A stretch of DNA of 64,000 nucleotides from Pomacea canaliculata (taxonomy: Eukaryota; Mollusca; Gastropoda; Architaenioglossa; Ampullariidae), in contig NC_037591.1 in the NCBI RefSeq assembly GCF_003073045.1, positions 44,028,903 to 44,092,902 of the forward strand, written 5' to 3'. A program made the position numbers and the translations under genes. This document shows, piece by piece, positions 11,678 to 22,228 of the stretch; position 1 is the first letter of the stretch, and each line of letters starts with the position of its first letter. The notes under the pieces were generated by a model, which ran no database searches, was not told where the DNA came from, and was given only the letters and a program-made list of their open reading frames with translations.

Positions 11678-12673
11678 ATCGAAATCTCGAAAAAAAATTT
11701 CGTGATCTCGCGATAGCCACGAGACTTCGCGAGATTTTGCGAGATTTCGCAAAAATTTTAGCACGATCTCGAAAATTTTTAGCGAGATCTCTCGAGACCC
11801 ACGAGACCTCGCGATTTATCGCAAAACTTCCGCGAAATCTCGAAAAAAAATTCGTGATATCGCGAGAGCCACGAGACTTAGCGAGACTTGGCGATATTTC
11901 GCAAATGTCGATCTATCGCAAAACTTCCGCGAAATCTCAAAATAAAATTTCGTGATCTCGCGAGAGCCACGAGACTTCGCGAGACTTGGCGAGATTTCGC
12001 AAATGTCGACCGATCTCGAAAATTTTGGGCGAGATCTTTCGAGACCCACGAGACCTCGCGATTTATCGCAAAATTTCCTCGAAATCTCGAACAAAAACTT
12101 TTGTGATCTCGCGAGAGCCACGAGACTTCGCGAGACTTCGCGAGATTTAGGAAATGTCGTCCGATCTCGAAAATTTTGTTTGAGATCTCTCGAGACCCAC
12201 GAGACCCCGCGATTTATCGCAGAACTTCCGCTAAATCTCGAAAAAAAATTTCGTGATCTCGCGAGAGCCACGAGACTTCGCGAGACTTGGCGATATTTCG
12301 CAAATGTCGATCTATCGCAAAACTTCCGCAAAATGTCGAAATAAAATTTCGTGATCTCGCGAGAGCCACGAGACTTCGCGAGACTTGGCGAGATTTCGCA
12401 AAACTGGCGACCGATCTCGAAAAATTTGGGCGAGATCTCTCGAGACCCACGAGACCTCGCGATCTATCGCAAAATTTTCGCGAAATCTCGAAAAAAAATT
12501 TCGTGATCTCGCGAGAGCCACGAGACTTCGCGAGACTTGGCGAGATTTCGCAAATGTCGACCGATCTCGAAAATTTTGGGCGAGATATCTCGAGACCCAC
12601 GAGACCTCGCGATTTATCGCAAAACTTCCGCGAAATCTCGAAAAAAAATTTCGGGATCTCGCGAGAGCCACGA

Positions 12674-13068
12674 GCCTGAGCACAGACAGGGAACCACTTT
12701 AGCATAGCCAGAGCACCACCATAGCATAGAGTGAGCACCACCATAGCATATCCTGAGCACAGCCTGAGCATAGCCTGAGCATAGCGTGAGCACCAGCAAA
12801 GCATGGCCTGAGCACCACCATAACATAGCCTGGGCATAGCCTGAGCACAGCTGGAGCACAGCCTCAGCAGAGCCTGAGCATAGCCTGAGCACCACCATAA
12901 CATAGCCTGAGCATCACCATAGCATAGCCTGAGCATAAGCTGAGCACCAACATAGCATAGCCTAAGCATAGACTGAGCACAGCTGGAGCACAGAGTCAGC
13001 AGAGCCTGAGCATAGCCTGAGCACCGCCTGGGCACACCCAGAGCATAGCCTGAGCACAGCCTAAGCAT
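12674..13068. repeat. Decamer-based array (AGCCTGAGCA) nested in the CGCG satellite
   Basis: About 40 near-decamers (AGCCTGAGCA, TAGCCTGAGC, ACCACCATAGC) replace the satellite, starting after GCGAGAGCCACGAG and ending before ATATCGCAAAATTTTC. It is a different sequence from the GT arrays, but it too is inserted in the satellite and flanked by it on both sides. Confidence 0.9.
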
Positions 13069-13358
13069 ATATCGCAAAATTTTCACAAGATCTCGAAAAA
13101 AAATTTCGTGATCTCGCGAGAGCCACGAGACTTCGCGAGACTTGGTGATATTTCGCAAAATTTTCACACGATCTCGAAAATTTTTGGCGAGATCTCTCGA
13201 GACCCACGAGACCTCGCGATATATCGCAAAATTTCTGCGTAATTTCGAAAAACAATTTCGTGATCTCGCGAGAGCCACGAGACTTCGCGAGATTTCGCAA
13301 ACTTTTCGCACATTGAAACCTCGTAAAAATTTTTGCGTGATCTCGCGAGAGATAAACG
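13069..13358. repeat. CGCG satellite, distal block
   Basis: Two to three further ~150-bp units resume after the decamer array, with the same landmarks (GATCTCGCGAGAGCCACGAG). They are more diverged towards the telomeric repeats that follow. Confidence 0.88.
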
Positions 13359-13384
13359 AGGGTTAGGGTTATGGTTAGGGTTAG
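13359..13384 (+). repeat. Short interstitial telomeric repeat, TTAGGG orientation
   Basis: Four units GGGTTA (one with GGTTAT) stand directly after satellite sequence ending AAACGAG. The 5'-to-3' G-rich strand is +. Confidence 0.9.
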
Positions 13385-13447
13385 CGTAATCTCGCAAAAT
13401 TGTTACGATAATTCCAAACATTTTAGCGTCATCTCGCGAGGTCAACG

Positions 13448-13640
13448 AGACCCTAACCCTAACCCTAACCCAAACCCTAACCCTAACCCAAACCCTAACC
13501 CTAAACTCTAACCCTAACCCTAACACTAAACCCCTAAACCCTAAACTCTAACCTTACCCTAACCCTAACCCTAACCCTAACCCTAACCCAAACCCTAACT
13601 CTAACCCTAACCCAAACCCTAACCCTAACCCTTAACCCTC
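13448..13640 (-). repeat. Interstitial telomeric repeat, CCCTAA orientation
   Basis: About 30 units of CCCTAA with CCCAAA and CTCTAA variants, in the opposite orientation to 13359-13384. The 63-bp spacer is satellite-like (TCTCGCGAGGTCAACGAGA). It ends in degenerate CCCTTAACCCTCAATTCTAAACCC and passes into unique sequence. Confidence 0.93.
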
Positions 13641-13944
13641 AATTCTAAACCCAACAAAGTCATTTTCGCTCTAAGGCTTGTCACGACACTAGCACCCTGC
13701 GGTCACGTCTGGTCATACATTTTGTGACCGTCTTGACGTGAACGTCCTTTTATTTCTAGGTGATGTAAGCGTCGCGCGTCTCAGGTGGTATGAGCACCGA
13801 GGCACTAGTCCACTTTCAGCCAGTCAGTTTGCTTACGTGCCCGCTTGTCTTCTGAATCGAACAGACGGGTAAACCCATACAACAGCTCTATCCTCACTCT
13901 TTCCTAACAGTGTGAGATAACAACACATAAGCTACGATACACAA

Positions 13945-14215
13945 ATGATGTCGGCCCGCGAAACGGTGCATGTCCCCGGTGTCAAATAGAAGTACAAATA
14001 GAAGATGAAGCGCAGGTTCTCTTTTTCTGCAAAATTTCTGCCAACATCATAGAGCCAGACCCAGCACTGCAAGGTGTGCACCCTACAGACCCACACAGTG
14101 TCAAGGGTCATGGAGAGATCTCTCAGGCCACCATTAGGCTCATTTCCCACTTGCTGTACAGCCTTTACTATGCGCCATGCTGGTCTCAAACAAGTTGTTC
14201 CAAAATAATACTGAT
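13945..14215 (+). mobile_element. LINE C-terminal tail remnant (Cys-rich finger)
   Basis: On + an open frame reads CPRCQIEVQIEDEAQVLFFC and continues with a helical tail rich in Ile and Leu. This CxxC...E(D/E)..HVLF.C layout is the zinc-knuckle end of many non-LTR reverse transcriptases. No reverse transcriptase core is adjacent. The antisense open frame at 13932-14225 is a shadow. Confidence 0.35.
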
Positions 14216-14500
14216 TGTTATACAATGAATGATATTTTGTGGGTACGTTGACCTACACACCTTTGTTACTGGCTTACTCATTATTTCTGTGCTTGACAGA
14301 GAAGGCTTTGGTATTTGCTAAGCTCATGACAATGATATTTACATGAATGCGTAACCACGTGTGAGCCACAGACTACATACTTTCAATATCCTAAATATTT
14401 AACGACCCATGACTTACCCCCTTGATATGAACCCAATCGTGTCGTTAATAAATGATCAAAGGTCAAAGGCACTTCTACCTTTTTCCTACAAAAGTCGTCA

Positions 14501-14706
14501 GTTAAGTGGATCTCTCTCTCTCACACACACACACACATCCATCATTTTCATGTAGGACCCATCGTTAAGTGGATCTCTCTCTTTCTCTCACATCTACCAT
14601 TTTCATGTAGATCATCATTAAGTGGATCTCTCTCACACACATATCTACCATATTCATGTAGGACCCATCATTAATAAGTGGATCTCTCTCTCACTCACAC
14701 ACACAA
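14501..14706. repeat. ~58-bp tandem repeat with CT/CA microsatellite
   Basis: Four copies of TTAAGTGGATCTCTCTC start near 14501, 14563, 14617 and 14676. Each carries a variable CT or CA tract and a TACCATTTTCATGTAG segment. Confidence 0.85.
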
Positions 14707-16604
14707 GCGGATGTACAAATACTGGTGTGCACAAGAAACGAGGGAGAGAGAGAGAAATAAAAGCGGCAGTAATGTGAAGAAGGCGCTAAGCTAACTTGTC
14801 TTTGAGCCCAAACGGTCAGGAGGAAGAATAAAGCGGACTACAGTTTAGACCCCAGCAACTACCCAACTGGACAGCCATCCTTCGTGACTGCAGCCAGAAG
14901 CATGTTTGAAGAAAGCTAAGTGGTATATTTACAAATTCTTGTAAAGGTCACCTGCATTCTCCGGTGCCGTGTGGCCTGTAGCGCGTGAGGTCACAGGACA
15001 GGCACGTGGGAGGTCTTTGGCCTAATGTCAGCGACCTACACGGAAGTCCCAGCCCGCCAGATCTGTTAAGCTTGCAAAAGCCACAAACGATTTTGTAGGA
15101 TTCATTCTCATCGACAGCTGACATTTAAAAATGACAGAAAACGCTAGGCTGTGTTGTAACGTACCTATATATATATATGTACACCACAGACGTCCAGTTC
15201 AGCGACCACAATAAAGAGTATTTACTACCTGTCTTGTGTTTCCATGGACTCCAAGCCATCCATAGGTTCGTTACCGTTTTCATCATGTAATCATAAGCTA
15301 TGCAGGATATTCTGTTAAGAAATGGACAGCGACCTCTCATAAGTCATTTTTTGTATTGTCATTGTAACCACTCGTCATGCAGATCGAATCTAGTCCTTCG
15401 TGGTAGAAGCATATAAAGACTACAACTACAGACTGGTATGTATGCTGGAGTGGGCTTGAGTATCGCCAGCCGCAGCATGCGATGCACCTTATCGTCTTCT
15501 GTATTGTCTAGAGGTCGCTGTCACCTCCCCCGAGAAGGTGAAAGACTCGTGGAGCTCGGATGTCGACATTAATAACCCATGTGGGCAAGTTGTAGAGTAG
15601 TGCTTCTCCAATGTATGCCATTTTTATTAACATTTTTAACTGCGCAAGAACTGTGGAACTCCCGGTAACAGGGTTGGCAAAGCCCTTGTTGTAAAACCCA
15701 TTTACCGTAGAGCTGATGAACATGACCAGTACAACTACAGACCTCACTCACGTGCATGCTCTTGAAATCAGGATACTATCAGCTCTCCGTCTTCTAAATG
15801 AAGGTGATCATGGCAATGTATGTTGTTACCTCCATATTCATATTTTTACACATGAGTGAGGTCTGTAGCCGACATTGAGCACGACTACTTCCGACTAAAC
15901 CCGATCCCCAAATTACGTCACGTGACAGAATGAGATAATGAAGAATATGGCCAAGGTTCCTATTTTCAGGTGACTTCGTATGTATGTGCAGCCAGGCCAC
16001 AGTTTCGGCACAAACTAATATCCCTGGACTGCTGGCAGACGATTTTTTTCCAGTTAACTACTAAAACGAGGCACTAGACAACATAGCTTCCGGTTTATTG
16101 GCATTCTTTTTTTAGGCTCGCCGAGACTAACAGTGGATCACTTCGCAAGAGGCTAAGCGTTGGTCTTGGCAGACAGACAGCAATATAACTATACACGTCC
16201 TTGGTTTCTGGTCTCTTACTCATGCGAAGTCGTCAGGGTTAGTCGTATGTAGCGACTTGTGTTTGAAAACAAGATAGGAAGCCTGCACGGCCATTTCGTG
16301 GAAGCTAAGTGTTGAGGATGAAGCCTTGTGTAGGCAATGGAAACATTTGGTAACACTACAGCAGCTTGTGGACGTTACCATGGTGAGCACGAAGTCACAA
16401 TGGCTGCAGGATCTTTAGTGTTTGTTACCAGCACACACACAAAAATCCTTTGTCGTTGACGATGTTTGGTGCTAATTGTTACCAGCACACACGTGATTCA
16501 TAGTGAACATGATCGAGCCTTGTGTGCACGGGTAACCTCTTTACATGGCTTATATAGCTCTCGTTGATAGCTTCGTTAATATAGTTGCCTTGTGCTATCT
16601 ATCG
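14707..16604. other. No recognisable gene
   Basis: Apart from a short TA run at 15168-15180 and a 19-bp inverted match (ACAGACCTCACTCACGTGCAT near 15732 against 15850-15870), I see no coding signal, RNA gene or transposon end. Confidence 0.4.
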
Positions 16605-16915
16605 GCGTGGTCTGTCTTGTGTAGCCTGTCTTTTGTAGCCTGGCTTGTGCTATCTGTTGGCGAAGTCTGTCTTGTGTAGTCTGTCTTGTGCTATCTGTCT
16701 GCGTAGTCTTTCTTGTGTAGTCTGTCTTGTGCTATCTGTCGGCGGAGTCTTTCTTGTGTAGTCTGTCTTGTGCTATCTGTCGGCGGAGTCTTTCTTGTGT
16801 AGTCTGTCTTGTGCTATCTGTCGGCGGAGTCTTTCTTGTGTAGTCTGTCTTGTGCTATCTGTCGGCGGAGTCTTTCTTGTGTAGCCTGTCTTGTGTAGCC
16901 TGGCTTGTGCTAGCT
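16605..16915. repeat. 41-bp tandem repeat upstream of the chitin-binding exon
   Basis: GGCGGAGTCT recurs at 16741, 16782, 16823 and 16864, exactly 41 bp apart. Each unit reads TTTCTTGTGTAGTCTGTCTTG then TGCTATCTGTC. Degenerate units extend left to about 16605. The array ends about 20 bp before the acceptor of the next exon. Confidence 0.9.
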
Positions 16916-16937
16916 AATGATCTCCCTTGGCACGCAG

Positions 16938-17228
16938 GCTGGCTGCTGACGCTGTTGATGTCGCTGATGGCAGCTCAGGCGCAGACTTGCCACAGTGGGC
17001 AGCAGGAAGGACGCTACTTGACCCCTGACCCCAGCGACTGCTCGCGCTATTTCCACTGCAGCGTAGGTGTGAGCACGCCGCAGCTGATGGCGTGTTCTGT
17101 GGGTACCCTGTTTGACGTCACCACCAGTCGTTGCCAGCACGCGCAGTCCGTGGACTGTGGAACACGCCCCCGCCCCCTTCGACAGCCCCGTCCTGTCGTG
17201 CGGGCTGACATCCCTCTCCAAGTGACAG
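16938..17228 (+). CDS. Exon of the chitin-binding gene: signal peptide end plus ChtBD2 domain
   Basis: Acceptor AG is at 16936-16937 and donor GTGAGT starts at 17229 (phase 1). The exon also carries a basic Pro/Arg linker (RPRPLRQPRPVVR) after the domain. Confidence 0.8.
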
Positions 17229-17899
17229 GTGAGTACAACATCCACAGGTACTGGGTAGATGATTGGCCACCGTTGTTACTGACACGTGTTGTTACAATAG
17301 CTGTGTGTGTGTGTCAGTAATATTCCCTTCATATAGATCATCTTTGCTTTCGCCATTGACTGTGTCAGTTAATCACCCTTTGACCGCCACCTGTGGTTGA
17401 GGGGGGGGGGGATGCCATGGATAGACCGCCACCTGTGGTTGGGGGGATCACATGGATAGACCGCCACCTGTGGTTGAGGGTAGACGTGACAAGGATAGAC
17501 GCGGCAGCTGACAGGCCGCCATCTTGTCTACTGTGGGCGACAGTCAGCAGGTTCTGTACAGGACGACCAGTCCAGTCTTTGACCTTTGCCAGTCAGTTCT
17601 TCCTCTGACCACCGCGGTGTTCACTACCCTCCAGGGTACCTTGAAGGACAGCCTTTCACAGGGTGTCGTGCCGGGTCACGTGACCAAAGACCAGCTTACG
17701 TCGCTTGTCTGTTGAAAGTAGAGGTTCCTGGTGTCCTACGACTGTGGCAACTGTTCTTCATTTGCTAGGACTTTACTCTTGTTAGTGTGGTCATTATGTC
17801 ATGTGTCTTCCAACAAATCTGTTGGGCAGCAGAGGTGATAGAGGCTAACCCCAGACAAACGTCTGCTCTTGAACCAAACTGTTGGTAAGGTCTTGCGTT

Positions 17900-17939
<40 letters not shown>

Positions 17940-19017
17940 CTTCAAAGCTTAGGTTGCAACTCGGTCTTCCACTGATGTAAATGAAATTGTAATGGTTGTG
18001 GAGGGTTTCACATACAATGTTCGCCAGAAATGATGTTGGGCAGCAGAGGTGACAGAAGTCTACTCTCTCATTTTTCATCAAGCAGTACTGCGCTCGTTTT
18101 GCCATTATACAGCAACAATGACTTGGACGAGACCTTCTTCCACGCTGAGTTTGTTAGCATTTTGTGACATAGCTCCCGAAGCCAGACTTTTTTGTAAGTC
18201 TATACAGTGGTCATAGAGGTCCCCATGATGCTGAATATGAGACAGTTGAAGTTCTGCTCAACTGGTATGAAGCCAGCCTGTTCTTCTGCTAGCAAGTCCT
18301 CAGTGTGGAGCTGGTCTGTTTGTGAATTATTTTCAGCGTGAATTTGCTTGGGTGGCTTATAATGCCAATGGCATTGTTTGCTTTTTTGGAAGGGGTATAA
18401 CCCTAGTGAATGTATCCGTTCTTTGGGCCATTTTTTGCGTTTCCCATCTTGCTTGAGTATCTCAGTTGGCACACTATCAACGTCTGGCGACTTTCCTCCC
18501 TTCAGACTATGTACAACTCTTTCGACCTCTTCCCTTAAGACTCGTAGGTCTGCAGGTTGACTTTCTGTAGCCTGTTTTTTTTTTTTGGGGGGGGGAGAAT
18601 GTTGGCGTCGATCTTCAGTCGGAAGTTGCACAGGTCCTTGCAGTACTTAGTCCATCAGTTGAGTACACAATTGCTTTGTGTGAGGTTGGCATTGCTGCCC
18701 TCCATGACTTGCTAACTGTTATGTTTTTTGGTTTACCTACTCTTCTATGTGAACTTAATTGGCCATGTGTTTTTTGTTTACCTACAGCACCACCGATCAC
18801 TGTGTACGAAGTGTCCATGATAGGGAGTCTTACTGTCAGTACAATTGACGTCACTTCCTGTGCAAGCCTCTTGGCGAATCTGAACACCTTAGTGCAGCGG
18901 TGGTGCTCGGCACTCAACGCCCGCTGTTCCACCCCGCAAATAAATTGCCAGGTAGCCGTTTCCCCTCTCACTTCTCGTCCTCTACCTGCACTCAGAAGCT
19001 TTTGGAATTATCAATAG
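16938..19017 (+). CDS. Secreted chitin-binding protein (one ChtBD2/CBM14 domain)
   Basis: Two exons can be placed, 16938-17228 and 18788-19017. The first begins after a CACGCAG acceptor, inside a signal peptide (GWLLTLLMSLMAAQAQ). It then gives one peritrophin-A-like domain with the cysteine pattern C-x(20)-C-x(5)-C-x(9)-C-x(12)-C-x(7)-C (first TCHSGQQEGRYLTP, then DCSRYFHC). It ends on donor GTGAGT in phase 1. The second exon starts after CCTACAG in the matching phase and gives a Cys-bearing tail (SCASLLANLNTL, then CSALNARCSTPQINCQ) with stop at 19017. The initiator codon may lie in an unseen upstream exon, or Met at 16958 could serve. Chitin-binding domains of this family act outside the cell in cuticle, shell or peritrophic matrix. 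The exact role is inference. Confidence 0.8.
17545..17735 (-). mobile_element. Non-LTR retrotransposon 3' fragment in the chitin-gene intron
   Basis: The - strand encodes decayed reverse-transcriptase C-terminal sequence (GLWSRDPARHPVKG region, equivalent to the WFGHVTRHDTLSK block of these LINEs). The same DNA recurs at 47890-48065, which supports a dispersed element. It is broken by stops. Confidence 0.65.
17899..17939. repeat. (GTT)n microsatellite
   Basis: Thirteen perfect GTT/TTG units, adjacent to LINE remnants. Confidence 0.95.
18190..18640 (-). mobile_element. Non-LTR retrotransposon reverse transcriptase N-terminal fragment
   Basis: The - strand reads LREEVERVVHSLKGGKSPD then VDSVPTEIL, the fingers block of a LINE reverse transcriptase, followed by EDLLAEEQAGFIP. 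This is the same element as at 17545-17735, with the palm region deleted between them. Frames are broken and the catalytic motif is absent. It sits inside the intron of the + strand chitin-binding gene. Confidence 0.8.
18788..19017 (+). CDS. Terminal coding exon of the chitin-binding gene
   Basis: It follows a good polypyrimidine/acceptor (TTTTTTGTTTACCTACAG) and continues the reading frame from 17228. The stop is TAG at 19015-19017. A possible donor (CAG|GTAGCC at 18951) would give an alternative end, but the nearby polyadenylation signal favours this as the last exon. Confidence 0.65.
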
Positions 19018-19238
19018 TAAGCCAGAGGATGGGCGAGGCCACGACCAACCTTCTGTACCAGCAGTTTCCCGAAGACCATTGAGTACAAGTACAGAGCAAG
19101 CTGACTACAGCAAGGACAGCACTACCTCCCCCTCCAGGATGTACAGTGCTACATGACTTGCGAAGCTGATTGTCGGACGAGAAACATTAATCATAATTAA
19201 ATGCTAGCTTACTGTTGCGTGGACGGTTTCAAAAAAGT

Positions 19239-19244
19239 AATAAA
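19239..19244 (+). terminator. Polyadenylation signal AATAAA
   Basis: AATAAA lies 222 bp after the stop of the chitin-binding gene and is followed by a T-rich stretch (19264-19280), a normal 3'-end layout. Confidence 0.6.
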
Positions 19245-19599
19245 AGAGATTGTTACTGCAATATTTTCAGTTTTTTTCCTTGTGTTTGGTAGTGCTAATA
19301 TCCTGCGCAGTGTGAGACAGAGATTTTGACTTTAGTGACATGATTTCACAGGGTACAGGAAGGGAGAGTCGATCAGGGGTGACTGAAGTGAGTAAAAATA
19401 CACATCATTTTAAGATCACATACAAAGTTGATCTTTTATGGGAATTTGTCAGGTTAACTCTTCCAGTTGCAACTTTCTGTCTCTTCACGAGTTGTACTTA
19501 ATCGCACGAGGTATCACTTACATATCTTGACAGGTTGACAGATCATGTGTAGCATTGGGGGCCCGATGTTTCAAGTGAAGAGCTTGGAAATAAACATTT

Positions 19600-20195
19600 C
19601 TGTGATGCCATCCACCACGAAATTATCTCTTTTTCTCGCCGACACTCTTGCTTCTTTTCTTCCACCAACAAAAACAGAACAGAAAAACAAGATAAACTCA
19701 TGGAAAAGAAAATTTCATCAAAAGCATATACGTGCATGTAAGTGCTTCCGTCACAGAAGTCCAATGTTTTTGAGATTTAGAGAGATTTTTTAGAATTTTC
19801 TGAAAACGTTGCAGTGAACTTTCCGAATATTCAATAGCAGAAAAGTCAGACCAGCTGGTTGAACAGTTAAAGAAGTAGCAAAATATTTTCATCTAACCTA
19901 GCAGGCGGCAACAAAAGTGAGTTTTATTGTGGCAGATAATATTTCAAAAGACAGCAGGGCGTTCGCGGACAGCGACTTCCTCAAGAGATGCATGCTTCAT
20001 GTGGTCGTCATCGTGTGTCCAGAAAACAAGAAAGACTGAGAATATTAGCTTCTCTAGGAGAACAAGGATGCGTTGAATAAAGGACATGGAATACAATTTG
20101 CTGGAACAGCTGATGGATAAGTGTCAGCAATTTGACTGATATTCACTCGTGTTGGATGATAGTACAGATGCAACCGATACCTGTAACGATTCGCG
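19600..20195 (+). pseudogene. hAT transposase fragment (GTF2I-repeat/ZMYM6-like subfamily)
   Basis: Discontinuous + frames read AATKVSFIVADNISKDSRAF, then FLKRCMLHVVVIVCPENKK, and later LVLDDSTDATDT. This order matches the N-terminal and first catalytic-Asp region of hAT-type transposases (ALDESTDVTDTA block). Multiple stops and frameshifts make it a relic. It ends just before the LINE at 20214. Confidence 0.6.
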
Positions 20196-20213
20196 ATTCA
20201 AAGCGAATGTTGT

Positions 20214-22228
20214 TTGTTTTTTCTAGTTGTTTTTTTTATATCTGCTTTTGATCTACCACACCAACTGGTCAGGTGGATTGTGGATTTTTTGACATGCAGA
20301 CAGCAGAGGGTGTATGTTAATTGTAATTATTCTGACATTGTTGTCACAAGCACCGGGTCCCCACAAGGTTGTTGTCTATCACCCTTGTTGTTTATTTTGT
20401 ATACCGACAGCTGCAGAAGTATGGAGGAGAATAGCTACCTCATTAAGTTTTCTGATGATGCTGCACTGTTGACTCTTTTACAAGAACATAAGAGATCGTG
20501 GTAATGCCTTAACTGACTTTGTACAGTGGTGCGATGAGAACTTTCTTGAGTTAAATGTAGACAAAACAAAGGAACTGAATATAGATTTTAGGAGATTTAA
20601 AGATGATTTTGTTGCTCCCAGTGTGATACATAGCAAACCTGTTGAAACTGTTAAATCTTTCAGGTACCTGGGAACTGTTTTTGATTGCCAGCTTAAATGG
20701 ACTGTAAACACTAAACACATTGTCACACGTGGCCAGCAAAGAATGTACCTTTTGTGGAAGTTAAACAGCTTCTCTGTTAGCAGAGCAATTTTAGTTCGTT
20801 TTATCAATCTTTTATTGAGAGTCTTTTATCCTTCTCATTTGTATGCTGGCTTCATAATCTATCTGTCCATGACAGGAACAGTTTGAATAACATTGTCCAC
20901 ATCTGTTCCAAGATAATTGGTATTAAATGTCGCGTGACCGCGACGAAGCCAGTCGAACTTCAACTGAGCGCAGACCATACACAGAAATCACAAAGACAAA
21001 ATTCACGTAACAAATCAAACTAATTTATTAGCTACAAAAATAATACTGAATAGGAATCAAAAATCAAACATTCCAACACTCTCACATGAACAAATATAGA
21101 TCAGCGCGAACAATCCAACAAACAAACAAAAATAGATAAATTAAAATAAGACAAATCAGCTGCCCTGTGCACAGGCTAATCTCAGTCACCGTATATACAA
21201 TACATCACCCGCATGCACTGCAGGGTGACAGTTTAGAAGTCCGTTGAAGGTGTCCACAGACGGCAGCCCGCCCTCTGGCCTTGCTTGCCGCTCTAACGAC
21301 GTACCCCCACCTCTCTGTTTTCTCGTCCAGATGCGATGATGAGGGCCGGCCACTGGCCACGAAAGCTCCTGCTCGAAGATTCCTGCTCTAGATGTTCAGT
21401 CGAAAGCCTTTCCGCACACTGGTGCAGCAGAGTCGCGAGTTCACTCGCCGACGAGATGATGATGATGGTGCAGGGTGGACGCTCGACACGATGACGGACA
21501 GCAATGCGAACAAAGGATGTGAAGACACGGTGACACGAAGGAAGAGCGAAAAACAACAACAGGTGGAAGAGTGAAGAAGAACGAAAAATAAGCCCAAAAC
21601 GGCTTGTGGCAGATCGGTCAATACAAAACGAAAAACTCTGACTGTCATGGCCACGGTCCAGCACCGTCTGTTACTTGATGACGACTACCCATGACGTCAA
21701 AAAAGGAAAAAGTAAAATGACGCATCAAGGAAGCTGTGTGTGCGCGCGCGCAAGACGTAAGACAAAGAGGGGACAAAAGCGTGAAGAAAACACCTAACGA
21801 TGGGCCAGCTCAGCATGGGAGGCATACAAGGATGACAGCACAATCGCTGACACGCGACATTAAACAGAGGGACTTGACTTCCTTCTGTAATCAACAATTA
21901 GGAAAGCTTCCCGCATTATGCCTAGCATGCCTGACGAGAGGGGGGATACGCGGTTGAGTCAATGGAGAATTGTAGATTGAGATTATAAACATTATATCCG
22001 GTAAACGGCTATGCCATGCCAGTATGCAAAAGCAATAGGCACCTGAAATCTTTTGTGCCATCCGCAGTTCAGCTACTCAATCACAGATGAACTATCAGCG
22101 GTGTGTGTGTGTGATGGGTAGGTGTGCATGTGTGTGGTTGTTCCCATATACATATATTTTGGAAACAGGTCCCATCTAAATTGCCCGTTGGCATTAATAA
22201 AGTCGGTTGTTATTGTTATTGTTTGCTG
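20214..22228 (+). mobile_element. CR1/Rex-type LINE, split by a solo LTR
   Basis: The reverse transcriptase palm is clear: STGSPQGCCLSPLLFILYTD (20345-20405) and the active-site box KFSDDAALL (about 20447). One frameshift near 20485 moves the frame to CDENFLELNVDKTKEL and SFRYLGTVFD. The coding sequence is interrupted at 20927 by the LTR-like element, and beyond it (21865) the same frame family resumes, ending SFVPSAVQLLNHR-stop near 22090. The 3' end has an (ATTGTT)-type tail near 22205-22228. Dead copy. Confidence 0.8.
20928..21859 (-). mobile_element. Solo LTR-like element (932 bp) inserted in the LINE
   Basis: It starts TGTCGCGTGACC and ends CACGCGACA, so the termini form a 9-bp inverted TG...CA repeat. 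Both sides carry the 5-bp target duplication TTAAA (20923-20927 and 21860-21864). Read on -, its central part matches the element at 26721-27270 (TCGTCGG and GTCCACCCTGCA blocks), and polyadenylation-like signals sit near its - strand 3' end. No coding domain is present, which fits a solo LTR. Confidence 0.8.

Larger units (their letters stand above)
10013..12673. repeat. CpG-rich satellite with ~152-bp unit carrying the TCTCGCGAGA palindrome
   Basis: GATCTATCGC, one landmark of the unit, recurs at 10075, 10219, 10371 and 10524, giving periods of 144, 152 and 153 bp. Each unit holds GATCTCGCGAGAGCCACGAG, ACTTCGCGAGACTTGGCGAG, TTTCGCGAAAATTTTCGC, TCTCGAAAATTTTGGGCG and TCGAGACCCACGAGACC, that is, several palindromes built on CGCG or TCGA. 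Units from 11680 on are more diverged, and some are cut to ~100 bp. Two GT-rich arrays sit inside it, and a copy of the whole block recurs about 830 bp apart. Long open frames here, such as 442 residues on - at 9977-11305, reflect base composition, not genes. Confidence 0.95.

Noticed and set aside
18676..19017. Independent gene starting at 18676
   Set aside because: The part before 18788 is intron. The acceptor at 18787 joins in phase to the ChtBD2 exon.
20214..20504. Host gene
   Set aside because: The SPQG and FSDD boxes identify a LINE reverse transcriptase.
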